The position numbers were made by a program, and so were the translations under genes. Below, in pieces: positions 20,824 through 32,990 of a stretch of DNA of 64,000 bases (position 1 is the stretch's first letter; each line of letters starts with the position of its first letter). The DNA lies in NCBI RefSeq assembly GCF_025612915.1, contig NC_069111.1, positions 38,370,801-38,434,800 of the forward strand. Reading direction: 5' to 3'. This DNA is from Magallana angulata (lineage: Eukaryota; Mollusca; Bivalvia; Ostreida; Ostreidae). Under the pieces are notes generated by a model. The model was not told the origin of the DNA. It searched no databases and was given only the letters and a program-made list of their open reading frames with translations.

Positions 20824-22248
20824 TCACGTAGCTGACTTCAGAGATTTCTCTTGTTCCGTCTTCCAAAACGAACGATATAGAGAAAAAACCTCTTCCCGAA
20901 ATTTTACATCAAAGAAAAAATAAAATATGGGATTGGCCATATTATTGATATTGTACAACCGGAAAGCAATCAAATAGAAAGTAAGTTGCGATGACGTCAT
21001 ATTGTTTTCGTAATCAGGATTTGTGATATAAACAATAACTATGATGACATATGGAAAGAAACTTGCAATAAACAGCAATGTGATCGCCACGAGAACTTTC
21101 GTAATCTTCTTTTCCTTTCTCTCAACAGGAAACATTTTCTTCAGATTTTTCAGGTCGAATTCTCTCGGGTTTTTTACACCACATGTATCAGGAACAATTT
21201 CCGGTTGAGTGACTTTTCTATTAACGTTTTCTGCCAACTGGTTCGTTTCTTTTTGACCATCATTATTGTGTTGGTTTATCCCGTTTACATTTCTCGATCC
21301 AAGCTTTTGATCTCTGACGTTACTAACATCTGCTTGTTTCTTTTCGATATCAACTGTTTTTGTTTCACTTTTAAAAAAGTTTTTCTTTGGAATTCTCTTG
21401 AACAAACTTTTACTGATATCATCTTGTTGTCGTGTATTGGGATCGGGTAATTCTTCGCAGCTGTGAGATAGACGAGAAACATGTTTAGGCTGTGAGGAAA
21501 ATTTATGTTTAAAGAGGTCAGAAGATGAACAGAAAGAACGATTTAGTTTCACTGAATCGCAATGATTTTTATCAAGTCTTGCTCTTATCCTACGCTCGTG
21601 TCTCTTTAGGCTATAACCAATAATAGCGTATATAACAGAGAGAGAAATCATGCAGACTATGATGAGGAGAGTTAGGAAGCCAGCGTACGCGTATCCAAAG
21701 AGAGGACGATCCTTCATGTGATCACCCCATGTGCATTCCTTCCCCGTTTGTACTTCATTAAGTTCAATTGTTTTCGTACCATATATATAGAGTACTGGGA
21801 GAGACACCACAACTGTCGAAATAATAACAATTACGACATATTTCTTGGCTCGTATTTCAGTCATCTGAATTCCATAAGGCTTGCAGATTTTTCGGTAGCG
21901 TTCTGAAGCTATAAGCACTAATGTGAAAGCACATGACAACGCTACACAAAAATTCACAAACCGGAATATCTTGCAGGACATGGTATCACTGTAACTATAA
22001 GGCAGGGACTCGTCCACGATTTCAAATGGCATTGACACACAACATCCAATCAAATCTATGACAGCCAGTGACAACACGAAACACCGGTAAGTTGTCTTTT
22101 TAAAACGCGCATAATACAGAAACAACACATGGCAATTTCCTATTATACCAAGAATGGCAATCACTCCAATAAAGACTCGAACCGGGATTCTGGTTATCAA
22201 AGCCTCTGAAGTAAGTTCATCAATAGTTTTGTTCGATTCGGAATTCAT
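20824..22248 (-). CDS. Class A (rhodopsin-like) peptide-type GPCR, intronless
   Basis: A single 474-codon frame with seven hydrophobic segments. Landmarks: GN in TM1 (IIGNCHVLF, about residue 37), LSLAVID in TM2 (D2.50), extracellular Cys pair (CKIFRF at TM3 start and KECTWGD in loop 2), ERY in place of DRY at the end of TM3 (SERYRKICKPYG), FFPY in TM6 (P6.50), and NPIFY in TM7 (NPxxY). The N-terminus has an NKT glycosylation site and no signal peptide. The third cytoplasmic loop is very long (about 165 residues, 215-380), rich in Lys, Ser and Asn. TM4 lacks the usual Trp and TM5 the usual Pro. The SERYRKICKP motif and overall layout resemble cholecystokinin/orexin-type peptide receptors and the orphan expansions of these in molluscs; ligand unknown. 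It acts at the plasma membrane through G proteins. Confidence 0.85.
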   Translation of the reverse strand: MNSESNKTIDELTSEALITRIPVRVFIGVIAILGIIGNCHVLFLYYARFKKTTYRCFVLSLAVIDLIGCCVSMPFEIVDESLPYSYSDTMSCKIFRFVNFCVALSCAFTLVLIASERYRKICKPYGIQMTEIRAKKYVVIVIISTVVVSLPVLYIYGTKTIELNEVQTGKECTWGDHMKDRPLFGYAYAGFLTLLIIVCMISLSVIYAIIGYSLKRHERRIRARLDKNHCDSVKLNRSFCSSSDLFKHKFSSQPKHVSRLSHSCEELPDPNTRQQDDISKSLFKRIPKKNFFKSETKTVDIEKKQADVSNVRDQKLGSRNVNGINQHNNDGQKETNQLAENVNRKVTQPEIVPDTCGVKNPREFDLKNLKKMFPVERKEKKITKVLVAITLLFIASFFPYVIIVIVYITNPDYENNMTSSQLTFYLIAFRLYNINNMANPIFYFFFDVKFREEVFSLYRSFWKTEQEKSLKSAT

Positions 22249-22359
22249 TGTACTTGAATGCTGCAGAAATTAGACTGAATCAAGGTGCACACCTCATGGT
22301 AGGTTGGAAACGCAATGAGTGCGGTTAATGTCGATTTTACAGCGAGCTATTATGTAGTT

Positions 22360-22424
22360 GGCAGTCGATATACACAGCGTGAGTCTGTAAAGCGAAATGT
22401 CTGTAGAGAAAGTTAACTCTTGGA
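22360..22424 (+). repeat. Direct repeat copy 1 upstream of the GPCR
   Basis: GGCAGTCGATATACACAGCG followed by GAGTCTGTAAAGCGAA and AGAGAAAGTTAACT. A second copy lies 721 bp away at 23081-23145. Confidence 0.8.
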
Positions 22425-23080
22425 ACAGAGATATTTTCATATTTTGAGGAAATAACATTTATTAACATACAAAGAGTAGAAATTGTACAAATTTTCAATT
22501 ATTTTAAAAAGATTTGCTCATTGTGTTATTATCGCCTTTTTTTTTTTGGTGTCCCTGGAATTCCAACGATAGTAACTTAATGATTGTTAACAATTGTCAT
22601 GAAAACTTCCACAGAGAAATGGGTTAATTATCGGTTAGCGAGGGCTCGTAGTACATCAGTTCTCAGAGGAAGACGGTGAGTGGTTTGTAACTCTTGTTAA
22701 AAAAAGGAAAAATTCTGTAGTTCAGATATTGTAAACATTTCCATTTTTTTTTTCAAATCATCTCAGTTAAGAGAACAAAATTGATCGAAAGTAAACTTAA
22801 AAGTATCAGACAGCGGCAGATTGAGACATTATAGATACTTCAAAGTGTAATAACTTTTTAAAATGCATATTATAGTCAAATATTGTACGATTTGTAAATA
22901 CAAGTATTAAACAGGAGATACCTCGTTGAATATGATGTACATTTATCAGCATCGATATCGCAAATTGTCCCTTATATAACATTACGTCAGTAGATGTTTA
23001 TAATACGTCCCTGGTCCCATACAACCGCTATCATGTAAGTAAAACTTTTATATCGTTGATACTGAACATTTGAAAAAGTT

Positions 23081-23145
23081 AGCAGTCGATATACACAGCG
23101 AGAGTCTGTAGAACGAATTGTCATTAGAGAAAGTTAACTTGTGAA
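23081..23145 (+). repeat. Direct repeat copy 2 upstream of the GPCR
   Basis: AGCAGTCGATATACACAGCG followed by AGAGTCTGTAGAACGAA and AGAGAAAGTTAACT; clearly the same sequence as 22360-22424 with a few differences. Confidence 0.8.
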
Positions 23146-24896
23146 GCAGGTTTTTAACAAATAAAAAGAGATACAAATTCAAAATACAAAGAAATACGTA
23201 AAATTCAATAAAAACCGAATAAAATCATTTTCTAATCAAATACTATAGTAATGAAAGCTCGATCACTAGATCAGATTTATTGTCATAAGATTAGAGAGTT
23301 CAGTTCTCTTCATTCTAAAGATCGAATACCAGGGCATGTATTATTCACCTTTATCCTGAACTATAACTGTGCTTCATCCTTCGTAATGAATTGTGCAATG
23401 GTGAACAAAAGTCCATTAGAGTAAATGATTCATGCATCTTGTGTCAATCTTTGAATGCAAACATCAGACATCAGCTTCTTGCATATCCGACGCTTCGGCG
23501 ATAGAGATACAAAAGTATCCATTACAAAATGTTATAACGAATATAACAATTGCATCATTGTCCATTTTAAAACATCAGACCCAAAAATCGTGTATATATT
23601 TTTTACTTTTCGTCCGCGTTAAATTAAAAAAAAAAAACCTTGTGAAACTATCGAAGTCATTAACATGTTTTCTGATATTCTATTATGTAATTATATGTCA
23701 TTTTTTGAAATTCATTTCTTGAAGACCGCGCCAATCCTCTCCACAATACCATCATTGTGTTATGGTTAGTGCAAAACAAGGGACAAGGATCTATGCAGAC
23801 AAGCATGCTTGTATAACTCAATTTAATCTACATGTTAAAAAAGCAGATTTCAAAAGAAATCTTCTTATGTCATGAGTCTATTAAGCACCCACTTGCTAGC
23901 ACGTACAAGAATGTTCTTGTAGTGTGTATCGAACGTTGTTTTTTATTCATTCCCTTTTTGTTTCGTTTTCTAATACCTATGTGTTAACATTGTAAGCTTG
24001 GTGATTAAGATCCAATTAGTAGCACATGCATTAATTTCTCTGACAGCGTGTATCCTACAATCTTTTGATGGGGCTTTTTTTTTAGTTTGAGTATCGCCTC
24101 CAGAAAATACGACTTGGCTGATTGATGTAAGCAGCTGAATCATGGAAACATACCAGAGGCCATCTGAAGTGTCAAAATAACTAAATATCGATCTGTTGAG
24201 GGTTTTTTTGCCCTTAAGAAAACATTTATCTCTCTTTTTTAAAATGATTGAACATTACGCGTCAAATTATGGTTATTTGATAGGGATCGAATTTCTGAAT
24301 GAAAAAGAGGATAATTTTTTTTGCAAAGTGCGATTTTCTTTTTTACACAAGAGCATGTCAAGGCGAGGTATGCCGAGATATATTTGAATTTTCCTGTACA
24401 TCTAGGAAAGTGTAAACAATCCATTCTTGTTAAAACTCTGGGGAGCTCTATTTCGAGTGAAGGGTAATAAATTTGCCCTTATCCTACTATGTTAACAGTC
24501 GATGCAATCAGAGCTGAATGAAGCTCTCAGCATGCTCTCCACTGAAATATTATTTGATGAATTATCTATGTGGGAGGTCAAGTAAAGGAAACGTGGAGAA
24601 ATTAAAAGTTTTGTGTATCTATTTATCTAGCTTTCATTTTCTAAGTTTCTTTGGCAAAATATCAATGTTAAACTACTGTAATTAAAAGAACAAAAAAAAA
24701 CCTTCAACACTGCGTCATCGAGTACTAGACTAGTATCAGTTGCAGTACGAAAAATGTATTAAAACATTTTCAAAATATCTAAACCATAGCGACATTAACG
24801 ATACAAAAGAAAGAATTTTAAAATTGTGTCTTATATCCGGCATTACAGTATGATAAAGTGTATTGTTGACACCGTTTTCCTGTACTTCCATTCAGG

Positions 24897-25050
24897 AACC
24901 TTACCTTTGCTGATCATTTCGATGGTGGTGTACTGGTGGTTTTTCTCCAACTTTCTTAATGCCGGATATTTGGGATATATCGCCAAGAGAGGCGTAAATG
25001 TTGACAACAGATACCACTTCAACCACATCACCGATTTGTTCACTTTATAA
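24897..25050 (+). CDS. Possible terminal exon of an unknown membrane protein
   Basis: A good acceptor (CCTGTACTTCCATTCAG, ending 24896) is followed by an open stretch of 50 codons that ends in TAA: GTLPLLIISMVVYWWFF then FLNAGYLGYIAKRG and a hydrophilic end. Codon use looks coding. No companion exon could be found upstream, so it may be the relic of a retro-fragment or a chance frame. The opposite strand is also open here with a donor-like AAAG|GTAAGG, which lowers confidence. I do not recognise the family. Confidence 0.25.
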
Positions 25051-25160
25051 CATTACAGAATGAAATAATTTTCTGAAACAATTTTGTTAATGTCTTGACA
25101 AAATATTTAGAGAATACGTCATTTGTTACCTTTTTCATTACCTTTTTCGTCAGAGCATAA

Positions 25161-25235
25161 TTAACATACACATCCTTCAGCAACACTGAACTCGTTCACT
25201 GGAAGAGATAGTCTCTGTAAACGGATCATCATCAC
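25161..25235 (-). CDS. Possible last exon, unknown gene
   Basis: Acceptor GTTATGTATTTCCTCAG just right of 25235, then 24 codons (VMMIRLQRLSLPVNEFSVAE start) and TAA. The phase (0) is compatible with the exon at 26625-26776. The alternative frame (DDDPFTETISSSERVQCC) also looks protein-like but its phase would not fit that exon. Weak. Confidence 0.25.
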   Translation of the reverse strand: MMMIRLQRLSLPVNEFSVAEGCVC

Positions 25236-26624
25236 CTGAGGAAATACATAACTATAATTGTTGTCTGAGATACATTTTATATGATTAATGAAAAATGTAA
25301 AATGTAGCATTTCAGTGAAGAAAAATATATATTCTGAACTATATAGGGTTCCTGTCGACAACCAAAGAAAATAACAGACTGCAAGAAATGACGTCAAACT
25401 AAAATTCCCATTCGTACTATTTCTTCTACCGAATGTACTGATGTACATCAACAATACCGCTAAAATACATGTAGTTACATTTATTTTATACCTATTTTTG
25501 ATTTATTAAATTTTGTAAAGGTAAATAAAAATAATAGAATACTTTTTTTATGATACATTCATTTAAAAAGCATTTGTAACTGGCAATGTCACACCTTTTT
25601 CGTGATCAACAGAACACTACAAAAGATATAAAGCTGAACTTTATATAAAAATTTATGTGTGTCTATCTTTTTTATGAATGTTATTTTTTCTCTGATGCTG
25701 ATGGATTTGCGTACCTTGTTGTCATAATTATGTTAAAGACATTTCAATGGTTAAATCATACTTTGGTTGTAAAATATCAAGGTTATCACGTTCTTAAACT
25801 GTACGACTCACTGTCACTATGGCCTTTGACCTTTATTGTTTCATTCTCTTGAGGGTTCTAGTTGCTGTTAGATTTTATTATAGCCGTTTGATCCAATCTA
25901 ATGAATTAACTTTTTAGACTTGGAAAAACAGTCCGACTTTTTTTCCCCATACTTTTGGCATTCGTGAAGATATTAAAGTTCTGATTATTGTATAATTTAT
26001 ATCGCCATTGATAGCAGAACTTAAAAAGGGTAAATGCATTATGGATGGTCCACAATATATACAAAGAATTGAAAAGAATAACTCGGGCACATGGATAAGA
26101 TTGCTGGTGTGTTGGTGTTGTTCTGCCTGAGAACAATTTAAAGCAACTGCAAATAGAATATTGGGTTAAACAAGTTGGGAATCATGCTCTTGAAACCGGG
26201 AATTCATTGTAGTTCACATTAAATATTAATGTTTTACAAGCTTTAAAATATTTCATTACATTGATTGCTCTTTGTCCTAATTTGCAGATTGACTTTACTT
26301 TTTGCGTTAGTTATACATTAATCATGACTGAATAAAATTTATTTGCTTATCAATCAAAACCAGACAATACAGTTTTAACTGAATCAAGTCTCAAATATTA
26401 ATTTCAAAATATCTTTTCTGGTATTATAATAACGAAGGCAATATCTCTCTAGTTTGAGCTTTCAGCATTTTTCCGTTTAGGGAAATTTTATTCATTAACC
26501 CTACTTTCCAATCTTTTGGGATTTCCTGTGCTGAAAATATTATTTAGGATCCACACAGTAGGTTAAACAAATCAATAGATTTTTCATTGTCAGCGTGAGG
26601 ATTAAGCTATGGTACTGTAAATAC

Positions 26625-26776
26625 CCGCAAGTTGTTTGTTTTTAAGTTCGACTGACCGCTGAATACAACTGCTTTCCTATTTGGTTCACAATCATATTCC
26701 ATTACGTCTCTAACTTCTTCGTGTTTGTCAGCAGTTTGTGTCGATATCAGCTTGGTCAGTGGTTCTTGAAAGTGAT
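26625..26776 (-). CDS. Probable internal exon, unknown gene
   Basis: A 152-base segment bounded by acceptor ATTTCTCGCAG and donor TTGCGG|GTATTT, open in one frame (phase 1 in, phase 0 out) for 50 codons: it begins HFQEPLTKLISTQTADKHEE and ends SGQSNLKTNNLR. It is hydrophilic, and the coding-like composition contrasts with the flanks. No domain recognised and no upstream partner exon found in the next several kb. Confidence 0.4.
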
Positions 26777-29722
26777 CTGCGAGAAATGTATAATTAAATG
26801 TTTTTTTTAAAGATGTTTTAGCGTCACATTTTGTTAAAAATTTCACTTCATTAATTCATTCATTCACTAGAACTAGACTAACGAATACTTCTCTCTAATT
26901 TATTCATCCATTGCCCAAAATTACATAAAACAAACATTTTTAAAAAATCAGTCTTGTATTATATATGTAGAGGGTCTGATTTTTTTAAAATTTGTTTTAG
27001 GTAATTTTGGGTTATGAAGGTATAAATTAGATTAGAAATAAGTCATAAAAGAATAATTTAATAATGAAATAATAATAAAGTCCCGGGGGTATCTAATCTT
27101 GGGGGGGGGGGGGGGGGTCGGGTGGATGGGGGGGGGGGGTCGATCCTGTCCTCAAGCGCCTGTGACAGCTTTGGGACCTTTTAATTTCTGAGTTGAAGAA
27201 AAATTCCTAAATATTTTGTTGGAATGCAGTGGCGTAGCTACATTGAAACAATTTTAGCATGTGCGTACAATTTTTTTTCTGAATCTATTTAAAAAAAAAA
27301 AACAGAGATATATTTTCAGTGCAAATCACGACAAAATTTTGCATTTGTGCCAGAACTTTCCTGAAGCATCCCGAACTTCTTGTTCTTATACATGTAGTCG
27401 CACGGAGCATCTGTCGATATTAATGTGGATTTTAGTACATTAATTATAATTGAAATACTTTCACTGGTTTGGAATTTTCCTTCACAATATCTAACCAAAA
27501 AACACGTTTTAAAAATTATTGGAAAGGTAAAAAAATAAAATACCTAGTGGGATTCAAACACATGATTTACAGGTCCGTAATAAGCCCTCCAACCCACTGT
27601 GCTACGCTGTAAAATGAAAATAATGGGGGGAAACCATTTTAAAAATTATATATATTTTTTTTTATTTCGATAAATGATATGACACAAATTGATGGTGTCC
27701 CATACCACCTTACATGTAAATAATGAATTTTCCAATTATCAAATTAAATCTATTCAGTTAACAAATTTTTCAAAAGAGCAGTCCTCATGCAATTCACCTC
27801 ACTTTAAATCTGCCAGTACCAGAATAACATGCTTCCAGATTTACTTTTTGCGTACTGCGTCATCAAAAAGTGGTGTACAGAGCCACCTTAATTGTTGTCA
27901 TAATCAGAAGTAAAACATCTATTTTGACTCATCGTGTCAATTGAATGATGGCAAAGGGTTTTAAATATCGAGATTACATGAATTTCCAGAGGTTCCCAAC
28001 AGTTAAACTTGAGATCTTGTGATAATTCTCGTAAGAGATTGATGAAAAGTTATCGTGACGTGGACGTGAAGTTTATTTGCACACAACAAATTTCTAAAAT
28101 GCGTCAATACCGATATCTTTTTTGATGGGTTAGAAACTGCCTTTGGTTATAAAGCATTAATACAATGTAACTAATATAAATGCTATGTGAAACATCAAAA
28201 TCTTAGTTTAGTGTAGTATTTTAACATGAATTGATTCTAAGTATCATTTTGAATACTTGGTTTAAAATCATGAAAGGTGAACTTTGTAAGACATGGAATG
28301 TTCACATTGTTATAAAGCATCCTTTTGTTGTTTTTTATCATTATGAAATTTTGGTAGATTAATTAGAATGAAAAGTTTCTGCAAACACAACGGAATTTGA
28401 TAATAAATCATTTAAGAATATCATATTTCCTGTATTTGATGACAATGCCCATTATTGATTAGTAGTTAGAGCCATCTAAAGGTTAAATCATTTTCCATCA
28501 AGTATTAGCTGTGACACAATACAAGCTCTCATTTCTGACTCAGTTCATTCATTAATATTTCACAATATCAAGCGACTTTCTCGGGCAGAGTTTGGAAAAA
28601 CACATCGAATGTATTAACAATACCGGATGTTAGAATTTTACACAACATAATAATAACATTATAAGTCATTTGATCATTTTCCAACCCAGATCTTGTCAGA
28701 AATCGTTGCATGGAGAAATTGAAGAACGTTCAGATTACTAATTTTAATCATTTTTTTTTTGTCTTCAGGAACAAATAATAAAGAACTCCACTATTCGACA
28801 ACCGGACCACTGTGGTGCCTTCACTTGTAGAGTATATTTACATGTGCATTTATTGTGTCATTTTAAATCAGAATGCATTGCATATGTTCGAAAAGAGGAT
28901 TTGCAATTTTAAAGCAAGTGTCAAGATTCGATTATCTTTTGAAGGAAAGAATTGAAATTGTTTAATGAACAGTTGAACACCTTTTACAAAACTGGAAAAT
29001 TCCCTATGCATTAACACAACATCAAATGTATAAATTGCCACAACTATAAGCAATTCAGACTAGCAAGTTTTTTTTTTATTTATTATACATGACTAGTACA
29101 TCAGTGTCTAATCACCCACCGATACAATGTAAAACATTATATATTTGTATCGTTAAAAATATACATATACAATGAAAGTTTATATAACTTTTATCGTAAA
29201 AATTGTATAGATTTTTTTTTATATAAACCTTGTCTCAAGCAAAAGGTACTTTTCGTAGCTAGTGGTATATTACTCAAAGGTCCATAACTCATTATAAACA
29301 TTCAACATTGATTACAAAATTGATACACTTCTCACTTTTTTATCTAAGTGAATTTTCAGACTAAAGTTCTAGCGGTCTTTGTTACCCTAAACTGTTCATC
29401 ATTCATGTTAAAATTGTAATTTTAAAATTTGAAAATAAATATTTCCAGCCACTTTACAAAGACACGATTGCCGTATATAACGTGATGAAATAGCACTCTC
29501 TTTCATTAGATATAAATTTGTCTACGAAATATAATAATTAGTTATTTTTAGTGATTGCTAATGACAAAACCACAAAAATATTTTCTCAAGTTCTCTGCTG
29601 ATTGTGACAGAGTTTGTGTTCTCGGGGATATATGATTATTGGGGGGAGCTTTTCACTGTTCATGATAAAATGCGAGTGATGGCCCATTGACCATATATAT
29701 TTAGAGAACAATACGATCAAAG

Positions 29723-29725
<3 letters not shown>
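26777..29725. other. Intergenic DNA, poly-G tract and repeat remnants
   Basis: Beyond the tRNA-bearing element at 27415-27714 and a poly-G stretch at 27102-27140 I see no gene. Short open frames are not supported by composition or conserved motifs. Confidence 0.4.
27415..27714. mobile_element. TTAA-type element with tRNA-like segment, copy 3 (right part)
   Basis: Collinear with 6590-6800 (TAGTACATTAATTATAATTG, ATACTTTCACTGGTTT) and continues to the other terminus, GGTGTCCCATACCACCTTA, the inverse of TAAGGTGGTATGGGACA at 6570. The minus strand holds a tRNA-like block with B-box-like GTTTGAATC (complement of 27551-27559) and GTGGGTTGGAGGGCTTATTA. Left terminus not preserved. Confidence 0.65.

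Positions 29726-29726
<1 letters not shown>

Positions 29727-29781
<55 letters not shown>
29727..29781. repeat. (GA)n microsatellite
   Basis: An uninterrupted run of about 27 AG units. Confidence 0.95.
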
Positions 29782-29784
<3 letters not shown>

Positions 29785-31485
29785 CAAAGTAATATCCAGA
29801 AATGATATAATATTTTACTACAAACATAAAGGTTCTTTCATCTGCAAACTGATATAAGAACAAACTGGAATAAGAGATAGCAACTCTAGAATATCTTTAA
29901 ACTAAAAAATTTTTATGATTATTTTGATCTAAGTCTTATTTTTTCATACTAAACTCAATTTGTAAAATTGAAATTGGGGTTAAAAATGGGTCCGTCTACG
30001 TTCGTCAACGTTTTATAGCCTCGGAGCATGAATTGATATTATATGCAAGGACTTACGTCATATTGTAAAAGTAGCTACTTGCGTCGTAGCCGTATACTGG
30101 TTCATTTTTACTCAAATAAGCTATGATGTTCACTGCCCTGTAATTAATTTCTTAATCATTTTATGCCTCCCCACTCCTACCTATTCTATCAAATGCAATT
30201 TACAATCATATCAGTCTTCATGTATTGGCAGCATTAATTGATTTTGAAATATTCCCCACTGAATTAATCACAATCCTTTTCAAACTTTTTTCTATAAACC
30301 CCTTTAAACCCCTTTTCGTAATTGCTGATGAGCATGTTTTTCAATTAAAACTCTATTGTGACTTTAATGGGAATGATCACAATATTTAGATAGGCACCCA
30401 TTCAACTTTAGAATATTGCTAAATTAAAGGATGTTTATCAAGGAATCACAATAATGTGTGGAAAACTTTTTGAGTTCGAACTCATTTGATATACCGATAC
30501 CACTCTGATACAAACAGTAAATTACACAGTTTCGACTTTAGATATTCAGTTTAAGTTTACCTGACCCGAATGAGATTTTTACATCGTTTGACGTCTGTCG
30601 TCGTTGATGTTCTCAGACTATTGATAAGAAATGATCTATAATATAAGTTTATCGTTAGAAATTAATGAAAGTAAGTTAGATAAGTATTAATTTGCAAATC
30701 ATAAGGTATGGATTTTTTAAAATTTTCAAACGTTATAGTTTTTTCGGATGGAGAAGACATTGTTACTGTTTTTTGCATTGACAGCTATAGTTAATGCTAA
30801 ATGTCTTGTCACATACAAAATATAAAAAAGAACATGAAAACATAGTTGTTGGTTTTTTTTTTCATTTTTATTCGTGCAATTTAAGAATTTCAAATCTGTT
30901 GAAATATAGAATCGTACGCAAACCATAAGGATTAAATCTTAATAACAGACAGCATTTAAAGAAAAACAAAATAGAAATAAGTAAAAACTCGCGTTTCCGC
31001 GACCCGATAGCTATCATATACATATCTGGGACAAGCATATAGTCAAGGGGGGATCCTTCCAAAGTTTATCTGTTTACGTCTTATCACGAGAAAATTTTAA
31101 ATGAATAAATTAGATACATGTAGTTTGATAATTTTGTTATTCCTAGTATAACAATAAACGGAATTTAGACGGGTAATTATTAAAGAACAATCTGTTCAAA
31201 CGAATTTTAAACTCGAGGAAGATCGTATGCCTATATTACTTAAAATTCAAAATTCACTGAAACGATTTGTCTGTTTACATTGTAAAGCCAGATGGGAATC
31301 TGGGGTATGAATGTTGTTGTTTTATAAAACTAATGTCACGAAATTGATTGTAAGCCCATCAAATCTAATATTGTTGCACTTAAGTGCACAGACAAAATAT
31401 CAGAATCTGCAGATGGGTGCATCACAAATAATATGTTGAACCTTTAGTCGATATTCAAGGATTCAAGAGAGTTCGATAGGCTTCA

Positions 31486-31490
<5 letters not shown>

Positions 31491-31534
<44 letters not shown>
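31491..31534. repeat. (GA)n microsatellite
   Basis: About 22 GA units followed by GATGCTG, the same junction as the run ending at 20101. Confidence 0.95.
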
Positions 31535-31537
<3 letters not shown>

Positions 31538-31724
31538 TGGTTGTATAATCGCTTCTTTCGAAATGGTTCACTTATCGTGTGACTTCAGTATTGCAACAAC
31601 GAAACATTAAACTCTTTTGTCTATTCTGAGAAAACGGTTTCCAAGCCTCGTCAGTGTGTTTTACCATTGCGACTAGGGAGTAAAACTGCATGCGTCTTTT
31701 TCAAAGAAATAGTAAACAGTAATA

Positions 31725-31891
31725 TGCAGCAAAACATGCTAATAACAAATTGCCAGGGACGGGCGATTCAACTTCTTTGTAAGCGTAATGTGTCATATCC
31801 GTCAAGTTCACCACAAGTAAAGAAGTCTCGGGGAATGAAAATCACTTTGCTGCATGTAAGCGTTTATTCCATGTGAGCGTGTTTTACTGTA
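31725..31891. mobile_element. Small MITE (ACAGTAAAACATGCT family), copy 1
   Basis: About 167 bp whose right end GTTTTACTGTA inverts the left end seen in the sister copy at 46016 (TACAGTAAAACATGC). Shared internal blocks: GTAAGCGTAAT / ATAAGCGTAAT, ACAAGTAA-AAGTCT and GGAATGAAAAT-CACTT. The TA edges suggest a Tc1/mariner-type origin (inference). Confidence 0.55.
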
Positions 31892-32528
31892 CCATATGTT
31901 TTGTTGCATTACGAGTATATAGTACGGTATTCTATACGAAAAGGCCCAAGTCATTGGTCTATTCTTATTAACGTTTTTTACAGGTAAATATTACGCGTAT
32001 ACTTATCATGAGAACGGATTAAGATTCCGTTGGTAGCTGTATAGTTAGTTAGCCTACCGATAAAGAGAATATGAATTTTTATTAGAAATACATGGGGAAG
32101 AAAGTCCAAGAGTGTAAGAAAAAGATACGAACGATTCAGTCCGTCTCGAAAGACTTCAAATTGTTTTTCTACAGAGATAAAAGCCCAGTTACCAAATTAA
32201 AGGATTGAATATGTCATGGGTAGTGGAGTGGGTGTATGCAGACCATGCACGTGGAGGTTGTTAAAATATTCTTTTCCTTCCTTTTAACAATAATATGTCA
32301 GAGTAAAATAAAAGTTAACAATTACAAATTATACTGCTTCATTTTCATGAACTAGATTAATTGATATTTTTTCGCATCTATTCTCGGTCAATTACTGTCT
32401 TAATTAAGAACTACGACTACTAAGTATTAATTTCCTAATCACTGTTCCTAATTTGATCAGCATCAGTAATTAGAGAACCGTTTAATTTAGATCAGATAAA
32501 GTTCCCTTTGATGCGGTTTTTTTTTATT

Positions 32529-32990
32529 CTTCAATTCAATTCAATTCAATTTATTTTCACTCAAACCGTCAACATGACGGTACATGAGGTACACATATAT
32601 ATATATAAATATTTACAAATGTATGTATAGAGTCAGAGGTACATGTACAGTACAAATTAGAGAGAAAAAAAAATATGAGAAAAAAGTACAAATGTTCAAG
32701 GAGGACAGACTGATTCAAAAATTTCATTTATAAATAAACAGAGTTTTTTTGAGTTTTTTAAGTTTTAAAGTAGACAATAACTCACAAAATTTAAAAGTGT
32801 TTGGTCTTACACAAAATCTAGGTTCCAAGTATTTTTGTCTAATACATGAAAGAGCATTACATTCTAATATAAAGTGCATTTCATCGGCTATTTGATTTTT
32901 ATTACATAATGTGCAACATCTTTCATTAAGAGGAATGCCTAACCATCTACCAGTTTCTACAGGAATTCTTTCAATACAAAATATTTTTGC
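32529..32990 (-). mobile_element. LINE 3' end with (ATTGA)n tail
   Basis: Read on the minus strand, an uninterrupted frame of about 85 codons ends at a stop near 32729: IERIPVETGRWLGIP, then a C-x2-C...H...C zinc-knuckle-like block (RCCTLCNKNQ, DEMHFILEC), then IRQKYLEPRF and a Lys/Leu-rich end. This is the C-terminal module that follows the reverse transcriptase in many invertebrate LINEs. It is followed by about 190 bp of non-coding 3' sequence and a terminal pentamer repeat (TTCAA on the plus strand, 32535-32560), as expected of a 5'-truncated insertion. The RT domain is not present in the window. Confidence 0.75.

Larger units (their letters stand above)
22249..24896. other. GPCR upstream region, no gene recognised
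   Basis: Contains the two copies of a ~65-bp repeat at 22360-22424 and 23081-23145 (listed separately). Promoter elements of the GPCR could lie in the first few hundred bases but no TATA box stands out. The short open frames (e.g. 23432-23722, 24196-24387) show no conserved features. Confidence 0.4.
29782..32528. other. Intergenic DNA
   Basis: AT-rich, no gene recognised. It contains the (GA)n run at 31491-31534 and a small MITE at 31725-31891. Confidence 0.4.
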
